The notes under the pieces are model-generated. The model worked only from the letters and a program-made list of their open reading frames with translations. It was not told the DNA's origin and made no database searches. A stretch of DNA of 64,000 nt from an uncultured bacterium (GTDB taxonomy: Bacteria > Bacillota > Clostridia > Oscillospirales > Oscillospiraceae). Positions 1-9,979 of this stretch are shown here, one piece after another. Both the position numbers and the translations under genes were made by a program. The stretch covers positions 186,001 to 250,000 of the forward strand of contig CANDCH010000001.1 in NCBI GenBank assembly GCA_947383145.1, in the 5' to 3' direction. Positions within the stretch are counted from its first letter, which is position 1. Every line of letters starts with the position of its first letter.

Positions 1-35
1 TCAAGGAGCTTCCCGTCATAATGGAGTGCAAGAAA

Positions 36-53
36 GCCGCCCCGCAGGGCGGC
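36..53 (+). terminator. GC-rich hairpin upstream of the symporter gene
   Basis: A 7-bp perfect stem (GCCGCCC / GGGCGGC) with a 4-base loop lies just before the ribosome site of the first gene. There is no T-run after it, so it may be a weak terminator of an upstream gene outside the window or a 5' mRNA hairpin. Confidence 0.4.
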
Positions 54-74
54 GCAATATTGAGGAGGAGCATT

Positions 75-1562
75 ATGGCAAAGCAAAAAGTCACCGCCAG
101 CGAGCTGGACGGCGTACAGTACCGCCGGGCCAAGCTGTGGCAGATTATCCTGTACGCCTGCAACGGCTTTGTGGGCATGAGCGTCTACTCCCTCATCGGC
201 ATGGCCAGCTACAGCGCCAGCATCGGCTACGGCGTCGGCACCGTGGCGGTGGGGTATATCCTCACCAGCACCCGCATCCTGGACGCCGTCACCGACCCCC
301 TGCTGGCCTTCCTGTACGACAAGGTGAACACCCGCTTCGGCAAGCTGCGGGTGCTGCTGGTGTCCGGCTTCCTCATTGAGGCCGTGGCTCTGCTGTGTAT
401 GTTCAACTTCATGTCCAGCAAGGGCTTCGGCTGGGTGATGTTCACAGTCCTCTATGTGATCTACGTCATCGGCTACACCATCACCAACATGACCGCCCAG
501 ACCATCCCCGCCATCATGACCAACGACCCCAAGCAGCGGCCCCTCATCGGCGTGTGGACCACCGCCTTCAACTACCTGGTGCCCATGACCATGATGATCG
601 TGCTGAACATGGTGCTGCTGCCCGCCTTCGGCGGCACCTATAACCAGGCGTTTTTGTCCGCCGCCTGCTGGGTGTGCGTCGCCATGGGCGCGGTGGGCAT
701 CGTGCTGGTGTGCGTGGGTGTGTCCGCCTTCGACAAGCCGGAGACCTTCCTGGGCGTCAGCCGCAAGCGGGAGCCGCTTAAAATTCGGGATATGGCGTCC
801 GTCCTCAAGGGGAACCGTCCCCTCCAGTGCTACATCGTAGCCCAGGCCACCGACAAGCTGGCCACCCAGACCAACTCCCAGTCCATCATCAACACCCTGC
901 TGTTCGGCATCGTCATCGGCAATATGGGCATCGCCACCACCCTCCAGGCGGTGAGTATGCTGCCCTCCATCCTGTTCGCCATTGTGGGGGCCAAGTACGC
1001 CGGAAAGTTCGGCAGCAAAAAGACCATTGTGACCTGGAGCACCATCTGTATGGCGGTGGCGGCGGTGACTGTGGCGTTCTTTGCCATCGGTGATCCGAAA
1101 AAAATTGCCGTGATGGGCCCCATGATGATCATTTACATCGTCCTGAACCTGTCCCTCAGCGGCTCCATGATGTGCGTCACCACCGCCAGCAACGCCTTTA
1201 TGGCGGACGTGATCGACTACGAGCTGGACCGCTCCGGCAAGTATGTCCCCGCCGTGGTCACCGGCGTGTACAGCCTCATCGACAAGATCATCTCCGCCTT
1301 TGGCGCCACCATTGCCACCGCCTGCGTGGCCCTGATCGGCTATACCGCCAGCCTGCCCCAACCCGGGGACGAGATGACCACGGCCCTGTTCTGGATGACC
1401 ATGTTCGTCAAATTCGGTATGCCCATCCTGGGCTGGCTGGCCACTCTGGCCGCCATGCGCTTCTGCAAGCTGGACAAGGCGGAGATGGTAGAGGTTCAAA
1501 AGCGCATCGCCGAGAAAAAGGCGGCTGCCCGCCACGCGGTCATTGAGGAAAACCTGCAATAA
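75..1562 (+). CDS. GPH-family (MelB/GusB-like) sugar:cation symporter
   Basis: This 495-residue polytopic membrane protein of the glycoside-pentoside-hexuronide:cation symporter family has about 12 hydrophobic segments. Near residues 60-95 it carries the family-typical region with TRILDAVTDP and the basic RFGKLR loop. It probably imports a glycoside or glycosyl-uronide with Na+ or H+. The ATG at 75 was chosen because GAGGAGGAG sits 5 bases upstream. An in-frame ATG at 21 would add 18 residues without a ribosome site. The following genes (GH2, isomerase-like, GH78) point to uptake of a plant or host glycoside such as a rhamnosylated or glucuronidated compound, but the substrate cannot be read from sequence. 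Confidence 0.88.
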   Translation: MAKQKVTASELDGVQYRRAKLWQIILYACNGFVGMSVYSLIGMASYSASIGYGVGTVAVGYILTSTRILDAVTDPLLAFLYDKVNTRFGKLRVLLVSGFLIEAVALLCMFNFMSSKGFGWVMFTVLYVIYVIGYTITNMTAQTIPAIMTNDPKQRPLIGVWTTAFNYLVPMTMMIVLNMVLLPAFGGTYNQAFLSAACWVCVAMGAVGIVLVCVGVSAFDKPETFLGVSRKREPLKIRDMASVLKGNRPLQCYIVAQATDKLATQTNSQSIINTLLFGIVIGNMGIATTLQAVSMLPSILFAIVGAKYAGKFGSKKTIVTWSTICMAVAAVTVAFFAIGDPKKIAVMGPMMIIYIVLNLSLSGSMMCVTTASNAFMADVIDYELDRSGKYVPAVVTGVYSLIDKIISAFGATIATACVALIGYTASLPQPGDEMTTALFWMTMFVKFGMPILGWLATLAAMRFCKLDKAEMVEVQKRIAEKKAAARHAVIEENLQ

Positions 1563-1577
1563 AGCGGGGCGGCGCGG

Positions 1578-2789
1578 TCAATGGAGGGCGCGTTCCTCCC
1601 GGTACTGGACGGGGGTGCAGCCCGCCACCTCCTGAAACACCCGGCTGAAGTAGTTGCGGGTGCCGAAGCAGAGCTGGTCGGAGATGTCCTGGACGGTGAG
1701 GCCGGTGCTTTTCAGCAGGATCTTGGCCCGTTCCACCTTGGCGAACTTCACGTAGTCGTTCACCGACGCCCCCACCTCCTCCTTGAACTTGTGGGTGAGG
1801 TAGTACTCCGTATACCCTACCAAAACCGCCAGGTCGGCGGCCCGGATCTTCCGCTCCAGATTCATCTCAATGTAGTCGCAGCACCGCTGGATCTGGGGGG
1901 AGAGCCTGGGGTTGGTGCGGCACTTGTGCACCCGGCGGATGAAGTCGTCGTACAGCATGGGGGCCAGGGGCATCAGGTCGTCCATGGTCCTGGCGGACTC
2001 CGCCGTCTGGATGTAGCGGTCCCCCAGGCTGTAGGCCTCCTCCGGGGACAGCCCGCCCTCAATGGCGGCGCGGCAGACGATGGAGGAAAACACGATCACG
2101 CTGACCTTGCCCTGGCGCAGGGCGTCGGGGCTGTCCACGGGCACCCCGGCGCTCACCGCCATGCTGTTGGACAAAGCCTGCTTGTAGTTCATGTCCCCCG
2201 TGCGCACCATCTGCAAAAGGGCCTGCTCCGCCATCCACACCCGGTGGCGGTCCCGGTTTGCCCGGGGCGCGTCAGGCAGACGGGGGATCTCCGTCTCCGC
2301 GTCCAGGTCGCTGGGGTGGAGGCGCTCCCCGGTGAGGCAATGGTGGAGCATGACGGCGTACCGGCTGGTGAGGGTGGACTGCACCACCGGGACGCTGCGG
2401 AGTACGCTGATAAATTGGGCCTTCCAGCTCGCGCTGATCTCCAGGCTGCGGAACTCCCGCAGCCCGTCCTCAATGGAGCGCATGGACATATCGTGGTAGA
2501 ACACCGGCCCGATGGCCCAGCAGCGCAGCAGCTCGTCCCCCTCCTTCTCAAAGGCGGCGAACCACACCAGCCCGATGGCCGCCCCCAGGGAGACGGGCAG
2601 GCGGCCGTGCCGGCCCCGCTCCAGCATCCGGTCCTTGCAGCCGAACAGGGAAAAGGCGGTGTTCAGCACTCCCTCGTCCGGGCAGTTGCTGTGCAGCAGC
2701 GCGCCGGCGGCATCGTAGCACCAAGTGTAGATGTTGTCGCCGCAGCGGATGAGCTCCTGGAACAGGCGGATGTTTTGCAGGGCGTCCAT
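1578..2789 (-). CDS. AraC-family transcriptional regulator
   Basis: This 403-residue protein has an N-terminal region without a recognised domain and a C-terminal double helix-turn-helix of the AraC/XylS type (about residues 300-400). The second helix region contains FGTRNYFSRVFQEVAG and PVQYR, the classical AraC signature. It is convergent with the symporter gene and divergent from the GH2 gene, so it probably senses a product of the cluster and activates the GH2 operon. A ribosome site (AAGGGGAGG) precedes the ATG. No clear sigma-A -35 box was found in the 88-bp divergent intergenic space before GH2, which fits an activator-dependent promoter (inference). Confidence 0.85.
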   Translation of the reverse strand: MDALQNIRLFQELIRCGDNIYTWCYDAAGALLHSNCPDEGVLNTAFSLFGCKDRMLERGRHGRLPVSLGAAIGLVWFAAFEKEGDELLRCWAIGPVFYHDMSMRSIEDGLREFRSLEISASWKAQFISVLRSVPVVQSTLTSRYAVMLHHCLTGERLHPSDLDAETEIPRLPDAPRANRDRHRVWMAEQALLQMVRTGDMNYKQALSNSMAVSAGVPVDSPDALRQGKVSVIVFSSIVCRAAIEGGLSPEEAYSLGDRYIQTAESARTMDDLMPLAPMLYDDFIRRVHKCRTNPRLSPQIQRCCDYIEMNLERKIRAADLAVLVGYTEYYLTHKFKEEVGASVNDYVKFAKVERAKILLKSTGLTVQDISDQLCFGTRNYFSRVFQEVAGCTPVQYREERALH

Positions 2790-2877
2790 GGGCGTGCCTC
2801 CCCTTTTTTATAGCAGTATACCACAAAAATTCGTGAAGCGGGATAAAAATTTCTAAAAGCAAAAGGAGAATTTTATT

Positions 2878-5076
2878 ATGCCGACTGTGATTTCCCTGGA
2901 CAAATGGAGCTTTTTCAAGGACGTAAACGACCTCAAGGGCCGTAAAAAAGGCGAGGAGGTCACCCTCCCCCACACCTGGAACAACCTGGACGGCCAGGAC
3001 GGCGGCAACGACTATTACCGGGGGACGTGCTGGTATGCCCGCATGATTCAGAAGCCGGACATCCCCGCCGGCGGGCGGGCGTATCTGGAATTTGACGGCG
3101 CGGCCCACACCTGCGAGGTATTTTTGGACATGGAAAAGGCAGCCCGCCATGAGGGGGGGTACTCCGCCTTCCGGGTGGATATCACTGATTACTTGAAGCA
3201 GGACGAGACCCTGCTCGCCGTCAGCGTGGACAACAGCAGCAACCATGTCTATCCCCAGAGCGCCGACTTCACCTTCTACGGCGGGCTGTACCGGGGGGTG
3301 AAGCTGGTCGTCGTGCCCGAGGCCCGCTTCGACCTGGACTACCGCGGCTCCCCCGGCATTAAAGTCACACCCGTTGTCACCGATTTGGAGCGCAAGACGG
3401 TGGAGGTCACGGTGGAGGCGTGGGTGAAGAACGCCCCGCAGGTCACCTTTACCGTGGACGGACAGGAAAAGGCCGCCCCCGTGGAGGACGGCCGCGCCCA
3501 GGCGGTGTTCACCATCGAAAACGCCCGCCTGTGGGACGGTTTGGACGACCCGTACCTCTACGCCGCCGCCGCGAAGCTGGACAACGGCGAGGAGGTCTCC
3601 GCCCGGTTTGGCTGCCGGAAGTTCGAGATGGACCCCCAGAAGGGCTTCATTTTAAATGGGCGCAGCTACCCCCTGCGGGGGGTGTCCCGGCACCAGGACC
3701 GGGAGGGGCTGGGCAATGCCCTCACCCTGAAAGAGCATCAGGAGGACATGGACCTCATCCTGGAGATGGGGGCCAACACCATCCGGCTGGCCCACTACCA
3801 GCACGCCCAGGAGTTCTACGACCTGTGCGACGAAAAGGGACTGGTGGTGTGGGCGGAGATTCCCTACATCACCATGCACATGAGGGACGGGCGGGCCAAC
3901 ACCCTGTCCCAGATGGAAGAACTGATTGTCCAGAATTATAACCACCCCTCCATCGTGTGCTGGGGGCTCTCCAACGAGATCACCGCCGCCAGCGCGGTGG
4001 ACGACGGCCTGCTGGAAAACCACCGCCTGCTCAACGACCTGTGCCACCGCCTGGACCCCACCCGGCCCACCACCATGGCCAGCGTGTTCATGCTGGAGAC
4101 GGACAGCCCAATTCTAGAGATTCCGGATATCAACAGCTATAACCTGTACTTCGGCTGGTATCTGGGCGAGCTGGAGCAGAATGAGCAGTTCTTCGACGAT
4201 TTCCACGCCAAGTATCCGGACCGGGTGATCGGCTTCTCCGAGTACGGCGCGGACGCCAACCCCCAGTACCAGTCCGCCCATCCCGAAAAGGGGGACTACA
4301 CCGAGAGCTACCAGTGCGTTTACCACGAGCATATGCTGCGGATGATCGGGGAGCGGCCCTGGCTTTGGGCCACCCACGTGTGGAATATGTTCGACTTCGC
4401 CGCCGACGGCCGGGATGAGGGGGGCAAGCACGGCCAGAACCAGAAGGGCCTGGTGACCTTCGACCGCAAGCTGAAAAAGGACGCGTTTTACCTTTATAAG
4501 GCCCACTGGAGTAAGGAGCCCTTCGTCCACCTGTGCGGCAGCCGGTATGTGGACCGGGCGGAGGAGATCACCGAGATCAAGGCGTACTCCAACCAGCCCG
4601 CCGTCACCCTGTACGTGGATGGACACGAGGCGGGCGCCCAAGAGGGCGGACCGGTGTTCCGCTTCCAGGCGCCCCTCACCGGGGAACACTCCATCGAGGC
4701 CCGGGCGGGGGATTGCAGCAGTGTGATTCTGGTGCGCAAAGTGACCGAACCCAACCCGGATTACGTCTTTAACAAGGCGGGGGACGTGGTGAACTGGTTC
4801 GACAGGGAGGACATTGATCCCACCTGCTACTCCGTCCACGACACCCTGGGGGAGATTGCCAAGTGCCCCGAGGCCAACGCCATTGTGGAGAAGATGATGG
4901 AGGGGGCCGCCGCCAGCCGGGGGGACGTGGCCGCCAGCGTGAAGGACAACCCGGCGCTGAAGCGGATGATGGCCCGGATGACCCTGCAAAGCCTGCTCAA
5001 GCAGGCGGGGGACGCGGTGCCCCAGGGGGCGATCAAGCAGCTCAACGCGGCCTTGCAGGAATTTAAGAAGGTGTGA
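2878..5076 (+). CDS. Glycoside hydrolase family 2 enzyme (beta-galactosidase/glucuronidase type)
   Basis: This 732-residue GH2 protein starts with a jelly-roll sugar-binding domain (about residues 20-150), followed by an immunoglobulin-like domain and a TIM-barrel catalytic domain. The acid/base glutamate is Glu367 in SIVCWGLSNEI. The nucleophile is Glu455 in IGFSEYGAD. There is no signal peptide, so it is cytoplasmic and acts on imported glycosides. It fits beta-galactosidase, beta-glucuronidase or related exo-glycosidases, and the exact substrate is not determined. The tail beyond about residue 630 is helical and lacks a known domain. Ribosome site AAAGGAGA lies 8 bases before the ATG. The gene is 2 bases from the next one, so they form an operon. 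Confidence 0.9.
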   Translation: MPTVISLDKWSFFKDVNDLKGRKKGEEVTLPHTWNNLDGQDGGNDYYRGTCWYARMIQKPDIPAGGRAYLEFDGAAHTCEVFLDMEKAARHEGGYSAFRVDITDYLKQDETLLAVSVDNSSNHVYPQSADFTFYGGLYRGVKLVVVPEARFDLDYRGSPGIKVTPVVTDLERKTVEVTVEAWVKNAPQVTFTVDGQEKAAPVEDGRAQAVFTIENARLWDGLDDPYLYAAAAKLDNGEEVSARFGCRKFEMDPQKGFILNGRSYPLRGVSRHQDREGLGNALTLKEHQEDMDLILEMGANTIRLAHYQHAQEFYDLCDEKGLVVWAEIPYITMHMRDGRANTLSQMEELIVQNYNHPSIVCWGLSNEITAASAVDDGLLENHRLLNDLCHRLDPTRPTTMASVFMLETDSPILEIPDINSYNLYFGWYLGELEQNEQFFDDFHAKYPDRVIGFSEYGADANPQYQSAHPEKGDYTESYQCVYHEHMLRMIGERPWLWATHVWNMFDFAADGRDEGGKHGQNQKGLVTFDRKLKKDAFYLYKAHWSKEPFVHLCGSRYVDRAEEITEIKAYSNQPAVTLYVDGHEAGAQEGGPVFRFQAPLTGEHSIEARAGDCSSVILVRKVTEPNPDYVFNKAGDVVNWFDREDIDPTCYSVHDTLGEIAKCPEANAIVEKMMEGAAASRGDVAASVKDNPALKRMMARMTLQSLLKQAGDAVPQGAIKQLNAALQEFKKV

Positions 5077-5078
5077 AT

Positions 5079-5924
5079 ATGGTAAAAGCGGTACAGCAAT
5101 TCATGCTGGGCACGGTGATGAACACCGAGGCCCAGGCGGCGGATACCATGGCGAAGATGAAGGCGGCGGGCTATGACGGCATCGAGCTGTGCGGGTTCAT
5201 GCTTCACCCCAGCGCCCTGATGGTGCGCCTGCTGACCAAAGCCGCCGGGATGCCGGTGGGCAGGAGCGGCAAGCTCCCCTGGCCCCGGCTGGTGAAGGAC
5301 AGCGGCCTAAACGTGGTGTCCATCCACCAGGATCTGGGCAGTGTGGAGCGTGACCCCGCCGCCGCCGCAAAGGAAGCCCTGGACTTCGGCACGGACAAAA
5401 TCGTGATCACCGGGATGTACCGCTTCCCCTACGGGGAGGAAGCGGCGGTGCGGGAGCTGGCGGCGCGGCTGAACAAGGCCGGGGAGACGCTGAAAAAGGA
5501 GGGCGTGTCCCTGCTCTACCACAACCACAACTGCGAGTTTTTACGGGTGGGTGAAAATACGAATGGTTATAGCATCCTGCTGGCTGAAACCGACCCGGAG
5601 CTGGTGGGCTTTGAGTTTGACAGCTACTGGTGCGCCGACTGCGGGGCCAGCCCCCTGGCGGTGATGGACGCCCTGGGGCCGAGAATGAAGCTGTGGCACA
5701 TCAACGACCGGGGGACGCGGCAGGCGGGGCCCTGCATGACCCCCATTTTGAAAAGCGACAGCATGGAGCTGGGCACGGGCTCCATGCCCCTGGACGCTCT
5801 GTGCGAAAAGGCGAAGGCCGCCGGGGTGGAGGCGGTGATTTTAGAGAGCCACCGCAACTGGATCGACAAGAGCCCGGTCAAGAGCTTCCAGGTGAGCGCG
5901 GAGTATCTGAACAGGAAATTTTGA
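5079..5924 (+). CDS. Sugar phosphate isomerase/epimerase-like TIM barrel protein
   Basis: This 281-residue protein of the xylose-isomerase-like TIM barrel superfamily (AP endonuclease 2 fold) shows LLYHNHNCEF, LVGFEFDSYWCADCGASP and KLWHINDRG, which supply the usual metal-binding His/Glu/Asp residues. It probably isomerises or epimerises a sugar released by the neighbouring glycosidases. The ATG at 5079 is preferred over an overlapping GTG at 5073 because AAGAAGG lies 7 bases upstream of the ATG. It is cytoplasmic and cotranscribed with the GH2 and GH78 genes. Members of this family are hard to assign, so the substrate is unknown. Confidence 0.8.
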   Translation: MVKAVQQFMLGTVMNTEAQAADTMAKMKAAGYDGIELCGFMLHPSALMVRLLTKAAGMPVGRSGKLPWPRLVKDSGLNVVSIHQDLGSVERDPAAAAKEALDFGTDKIVITGMYRFPYGEEAAVRELAARLNKAGETLKKEGVSLLYHNHNCEFLRVGENTNGYSILLAETDPELVGFEFDSYWCADCGASPLAVMDALGPRMKLWHINDRGTRQAGPCMTPILKSDSMELGTGSMPLDALCEKAKAAGVEAVILESHRNWIDKSPVKSFQVSAEYLNRKF

Positions 5925-5983
5925 GCGCCGTACTCCGCCCCCTCCGAGGGCGGAGTATGTAAATTTGACAAGGAGGAATCGCC

Positions 5984-8203
5984 ATGTATGAGGAACTGCG
6001 CAGCCGCTTCATCCAGGCGGACCGGCCCTTTATCGAGGGCGCGGTGGACGTGTTCGAGCAGCGGTTTACGGCAAACGGCGCGAAAAACGCCCAGCTGGCC
6101 ATCACGGCCCTGGGCGTGTACGAGGCGGAGCTGAACGGCAAAAAGGTGGGGGACATCCTGTTCGCCCCCGGCTACACCTACTACCACCGACAGCTCCAGG
6201 CCCAGACCTATGACGTGACGGATTTGCTGGCCGAGGGCGAGAATGTCCTGCGGGTGTACCTGGGCCAGGGCTGGTACTGCGGGCGGTACACCTTCGACAA
6301 CAAGTGCCAGATTTACGGGGAACACTCCGCCGTGTCCTGGGTGCTGAGGTTGGACGGGTCGCCTGTTGCTGACAGCCGGGGGGATGTGGCAGTGCTGGAA
6401 AGCCCCTACGAGTACGCGGGGCTGTACGATGGCGAGGTCTACCACGCCGGACCGCTGAAGCCCACCGGGGCCAAGCCCATACCCTATACGGGCAAGGCGC
6501 CGGAGGTGATCGAGGACGGCATCCTCTATACGAAGGTGCAGGAGGAGATGCCGGTGAAGGCCGCTGTGAAGCGGGGAGACGTGACCATCCTGGACTTTGG
6601 GCAGAACTTTGCCGGGTTCATTGAGATTGATCCGGCGTACATGGAGGGGAATACCCTTAAGCTGCGCCACGGGGAGATTCTGAACGCCGGCGGCAGCCTG
6701 TACACCGCCAACCTGCGGAAAGCCAAGGCGGAGCTGGTGTACCATAAAGGGGACGAGCGGACCAAGTACCGCCCCCGGTTCACCTTCATGGGCTTCCGCT
6801 ACGCGGAGCTGTCCGGGGTGGAGTATGTCCCCGACCTGCTCACCGCCTACGCCGTCCACAGCGACATGGAGCGCACCGGGTTCTTCACCTGCGCAAACAA
6901 AAAAGTGGACCGGCTCTACCGCAACCAGGTGTGGGGCCAGCGGAGCAATTACCTGGAAGTGCCCACCGACTGCCCCCAGCGGGACGAGCGGATGGGCTAC
7001 ACCGGGGACGGCCACGTGTTCGCCCGCACCGGGGCCTATAACTACGACACCGAGGCGTTTCTGACCAAGTTCCTCAAGGACATCCGCTATACCCAGCTGG
7101 ACAATTCCGAGGGGTATGTGGCCCCGGTGGTGCCCGCCCGGGGGCCGGAGGGCGTGGGCTTCATGTCCATGCTGGGCTGGGGAAACGCGGTGACCATCCT
7201 GCCCTGGATGATGCGGGAGCAATTCGGCACGGACCGCTGTCTGCGGGAACAGTACGACAGCATGAAGGCCCACGTGGAGTGCGAGATCCGCCATATGGGC
7301 AAGGGGCTGCTGGGAAAAAAGGATTTGTGGATGGGCCCCAGCCTGGGGGACTGGCTGGCCCCGGGAAAAGACGTGAAGTACATGGCCATGCACAACGGCC
7401 CGGTGTCCAACGCCTTCATTGTCAACGACCTGCGCATCCTGTCCCGGACCGCCGGGCTGCTGGGAAAGCCGGAGGACGAGGCCCGGTACGCCGGCCAGCT
7501 GGAGAAAACCACCGCCGCCTACCTCAAGGCGTTCGTCAAAAAGGACGGCGCCATGAAGGACGACTACCAGGGGGCCTATGTGATGGCCCTGCAAATGGTG
7601 CTCCCGGCGGGGCCGCTGTGGGACGCCTGTTTTGGCAAACTGGTGGAAAAGCTGCGCTCGGAGGGGATGCAGACCGGGTTCTTTGCGACAGAACACCTGC
7701 TGCCCCTGCTGGCGGACCACGGGGAGGAGAAGCTGGCCTTCGACCTGCTGCTGAACGAGGAATGCCCCGGCTGGCTCTACCAGGTGAACTGCGGGGCCAC
7801 CACCACCTGGGAGCGGTGGGACGCCCTGCGGCCCGACGGCACGGTGAACGAGACCAAAACCCAGGGCTCAGGGGACAATATGGTGTCCTTCAACCATTAC
7901 TCCTTCGGCAGCGTGGGGGAGTTCTACTACCGTTACATCCTGGGCATACAGCCCTTGGAGCCTGGCTACGCCAAGATTGCCCTGCGGCCCTTTGTGGACG
8001 CCCGCCTGGGCGCGGTAGAGGGCAGCTACCGCAGCCGCGCCGGGGAGATCAGGTCGGCGTGGCACGTAGACGGGGACAAGGTGACGGTGCGCGTCACGGC
8101 GCCCGCGCCCGCGGTGCTCACCCTGCCGGACGGGACGGTTCATAAACTGATGCCGGGGCGCTATGCGTTCGAGAGCAGCTGCGCTTATCTGGGGAAAGGC
8201 TGA
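5984..8203 (+). CDS. Glycoside hydrolase family 78 alpha-L-rhamnosidase
   Basis: This 739-residue protein has the GH78 layout. An N-terminal beta-sandwich runs to about residue 290, the (alpha/alpha)6 catalytic barrel lies in the middle, and a C-terminal beta-sandwich domain follows. The catalytic region shows DCPQRDERMGYTGD, with the acidic residues used as general acid, and TTTWERWDAL with the conserved Glu. No signal peptide is present. It should remove terminal alpha-L-rhamnose from imported glycosides such as flavonoid rhamnosides or saponins (inference). AAGGAGG precedes the ATG. A short hairpin (TACTCCGCCC / GGGCGGAGTA, 5937-5960) lies in the preceding 59-bp gap. It is the last gene of the operon and is followed by a terminator. 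Confidence 0.9.
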   Translation: MYEELRSRFIQADRPFIEGAVDVFEQRFTANGAKNAQLAITALGVYEAELNGKKVGDILFAPGYTYYHRQLQAQTYDVTDLLAEGENVLRVYLGQGWYCGRYTFDNKCQIYGEHSAVSWVLRLDGSPVADSRGDVAVLESPYEYAGLYDGEVYHAGPLKPTGAKPIPYTGKAPEVIEDGILYTKVQEEMPVKAAVKRGDVTILDFGQNFAGFIEIDPAYMEGNTLKLRHGEILNAGGSLYTANLRKAKAELVYHKGDERTKYRPRFTFMGFRYAELSGVEYVPDLLTAYAVHSDMERTGFFTCANKKVDRLYRNQVWGQRSNYLEVPTDCPQRDERMGYTGDGHVFARTGAYNYDTEAFLTKFLKDIRYTQLDNSEGYVAPVVPARGPEGVGFMSMLGWGNAVTILPWMMREQFGTDRCLREQYDSMKAHVECEIRHMGKGLLGKKDLWMGPSLGDWLAPGKDVKYMAMHNGPVSNAFIVNDLRILSRTAGLLGKPEDEARYAGQLEKTTAAYLKAFVKKDGAMKDDYQGAYVMALQMVLPAGPLWDACFGKLVEKLRSEGMQTGFFATEHLLPLLADHGEEKLAFDLLLNEECPGWLYQVNCGATTTWERWDALRPDGTVNETKTQGSGDNMVSFNHYSFGSVGEFYYRYILGIQPLEPGYAKIALRPFVDARLGAVEGSYRSRAGEIRSAWHVDGDKVTVRVTAPAPAVLTLPDGTVHKLMPGRYAFESSCAYLGKG

Positions 8204-8270
8204 ACTCGCTCTTTCTTTGTTTACAGCATGGCAAATTTTGCGGATCGTAGATCCTGCGTGAAGTTAAAAA

Positions 8271-8324
8271 AAGCACGCCCTGGCCAGATGTTCTCTTGCT
8301 GGCCGAGGCGTGCTTCCATTTTTT
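8271..8324 (+). terminator. Intrinsic terminator of the glycosidase operon
   Basis: The outer stem AAGCACGCC / GGCGTGCTT encloses an inner GGCCAG / CTGGCC stem and is followed by a run of six T. It faces the GH78 gene. Confidence 0.85.
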
Positions 8325-8360
8325 GCTTGACCACATAACCAGCCGCAGACAGGGAAAAGA

Positions 8361-8392
8361 CGGCCCGCCGGATTTGCCATCCCGGCGGGCCG
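8361..8392 (-). terminator. Intrinsic terminator downstream of the chimeric sirtuin ORF
   Basis: Perfect 11-bp stem (CGGCCCGCCGG / CCGGCGGGCCG) with a 10-base loop. Read on the minus strand, TCTTTT follows. It probably ends the resident operon that originally finished with the SirTM gene. Confidence 0.75.
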
Positions 8393-8436
8393 CAGGTTTT
8401 GGTAAATGTTCTTACCCTCTGTGGAAAATGGGCGCT

Positions 8437-9978
8437 TTATTCAAGCCCATGCGTTTTTTCGAGAGAGATTTTTAAAGCCGCCCGCAGAACGGAGCCGATA
8501 TCCGCGTCAATGCAAATAGATTGTTCTGAGATTTCCGCCGGACAGGCGGCCTGCCCCAGGTTGAGGCAGGCGTATACCGCGCCAGGATTTTGCGCGGCCA
8601 TCTCCCAAAAGGGGTACTTGATGATTCCCGGGGTATTGTAGCCTACGCCTAACTCCAGAAGCAGCACCTTCATCCCCTTGTTGCGGCGCAGGAACTCCGC
8701 GTATCGATGAGCGGCGGCGTGCCATCCGTCATCCTCCGCAAATCGGTTGTCAGAGCGGAGGTTCATGGTCAGCGGTTCGCCGCAGTGCGGACAGCGGGGA
8801 ATCAGGGAAGATGGGACGCGCATATCCCGCTGCCGCTCCACCATAGCCTTGATTATCCTCTCGTTCTCAAAGGTTTCTTGGCGGCAGGGTCCCGAACACT
8901 GGAACAGGCCATAGTCTCCCTGGGTGTAGAACAGCCGCTTCTTGTCAAAGCCCGCCTTCTGGAAGCAATGATCCACGTTGGTTGTAAGCACAAAGTAGTC
9001 TTTGCCTTGAACCAGCTTCAGAAGATCGTCATAGACCGGCTTGGGCGGGTCCATGTAGCGGTTGATCCAGATATAACGGCTCCAATAGGCCCAGTGCTCC
9101 TCCGGGGTGCCGTAGGGGTAAAAGCCGCCCGAATACATATCATGAAACCCGTATTGGCCTCGTTCATTACTGAGATCAGCCAGCTTTTGGACAATAAACT
9201 CGTCCATCTCCACCCCGTCCACCGCCTTAAAGGTACATTCTTTCTTGCGGAAACCAGGACAGACGTACTTGAAACGCGGCTTGCCATTTGTCCACCTGTT
9301 TGATTCTGGAACCACCCGGAGGGGCCTGCCGCAAAGAGGACAACGAAGTATGCCCGATAGCAAAGCGTTTGTCTTACGATGGGGGCGGTTGTGTCGCTCT
9401 GCAATCGTCAAAAGGAGCTTTTGAGCATTAATCCACTTTTCAGAGGAGATATAGCCGTCATGCTGCCCGACAGAAACGATCCACTGTTCAATCGGCTTGC
9501 GTTCCATAGCGTGAACAAATTTTGGATTGAAAAATGTGGAATTTTCATCCTCCAAAATCATCTGGTCGGTTTTATTGTAGGCAGAAATACCGTGTACTCC
9601 GTCAAAATTCTCTGGCTCACCAAAGAGATTTGCTCCCTGATCCATGAAGTATTGATAGGACTGTTCATCGGCGGTACAGTAGATTGGATTTTTCAGAATA
9701 TCCCGGACTGCCAATGGGGTAAATTCCGCTCCATTTTTTGTTGTGTGCTCCTGATTCAGCGCGGTTGCCGTTGCGTTGATGGAGCGTGTGGTTAAGAAGG
9801 TGTCAAACAGCTTCTCTACTAACCGTCGTTCTTCTGGAATTGGCACCAGGAAGCTGACGGCGCTTTTGTTTTTGCCGCTGCCGGTCGAGACGCGCTTGGA
9901 TGAAAAGCCGGTAGGCGTCACACCACCCATCCAGCGTCCGTCCTTTGCCAGCTCCATCAAGTTAGAGGTCACGGCCAT
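8437..9978 (-). pseudogene. Chimeric ORF: truncated serine recombinase joined to truncated SirTM sirtuin
   Basis: This 513-residue ORF joins two broken genes. Residues 1 to about 270 are the Recombinase domain and zinc-ribbon (CPLCGRPL, then a Cys in YVCPGF) of a large serine recombinase. The N-terminal catalytic resolvase domain with its serine is absent. From about residue 273 (QYGFHDMYSGGF) to the end, the ORF matches the C-terminal three quarters of the intact SirTM at 12896-13762, including TTNVDHCF, YTQGDYG and the zinc cysteines. It lacks the NAD-binding GAG-S motif. The junction is near 9155-9165. The reading frame is open across it, so a protein could be made, but neither half keeps its catalytic core. 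The sirtuin half is the remnant of the resident gene cut by the inserted element. Confidence 0.8.
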
Positions 9979-9979
9979 A

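Noticed and set aside
8437..9978. Recombinase-sirtuin fusion as a new functional enzyme
   Set aside because: Both halves miss their catalytic cores, and the sirtuin half matches the resident fragment expected from insertion.
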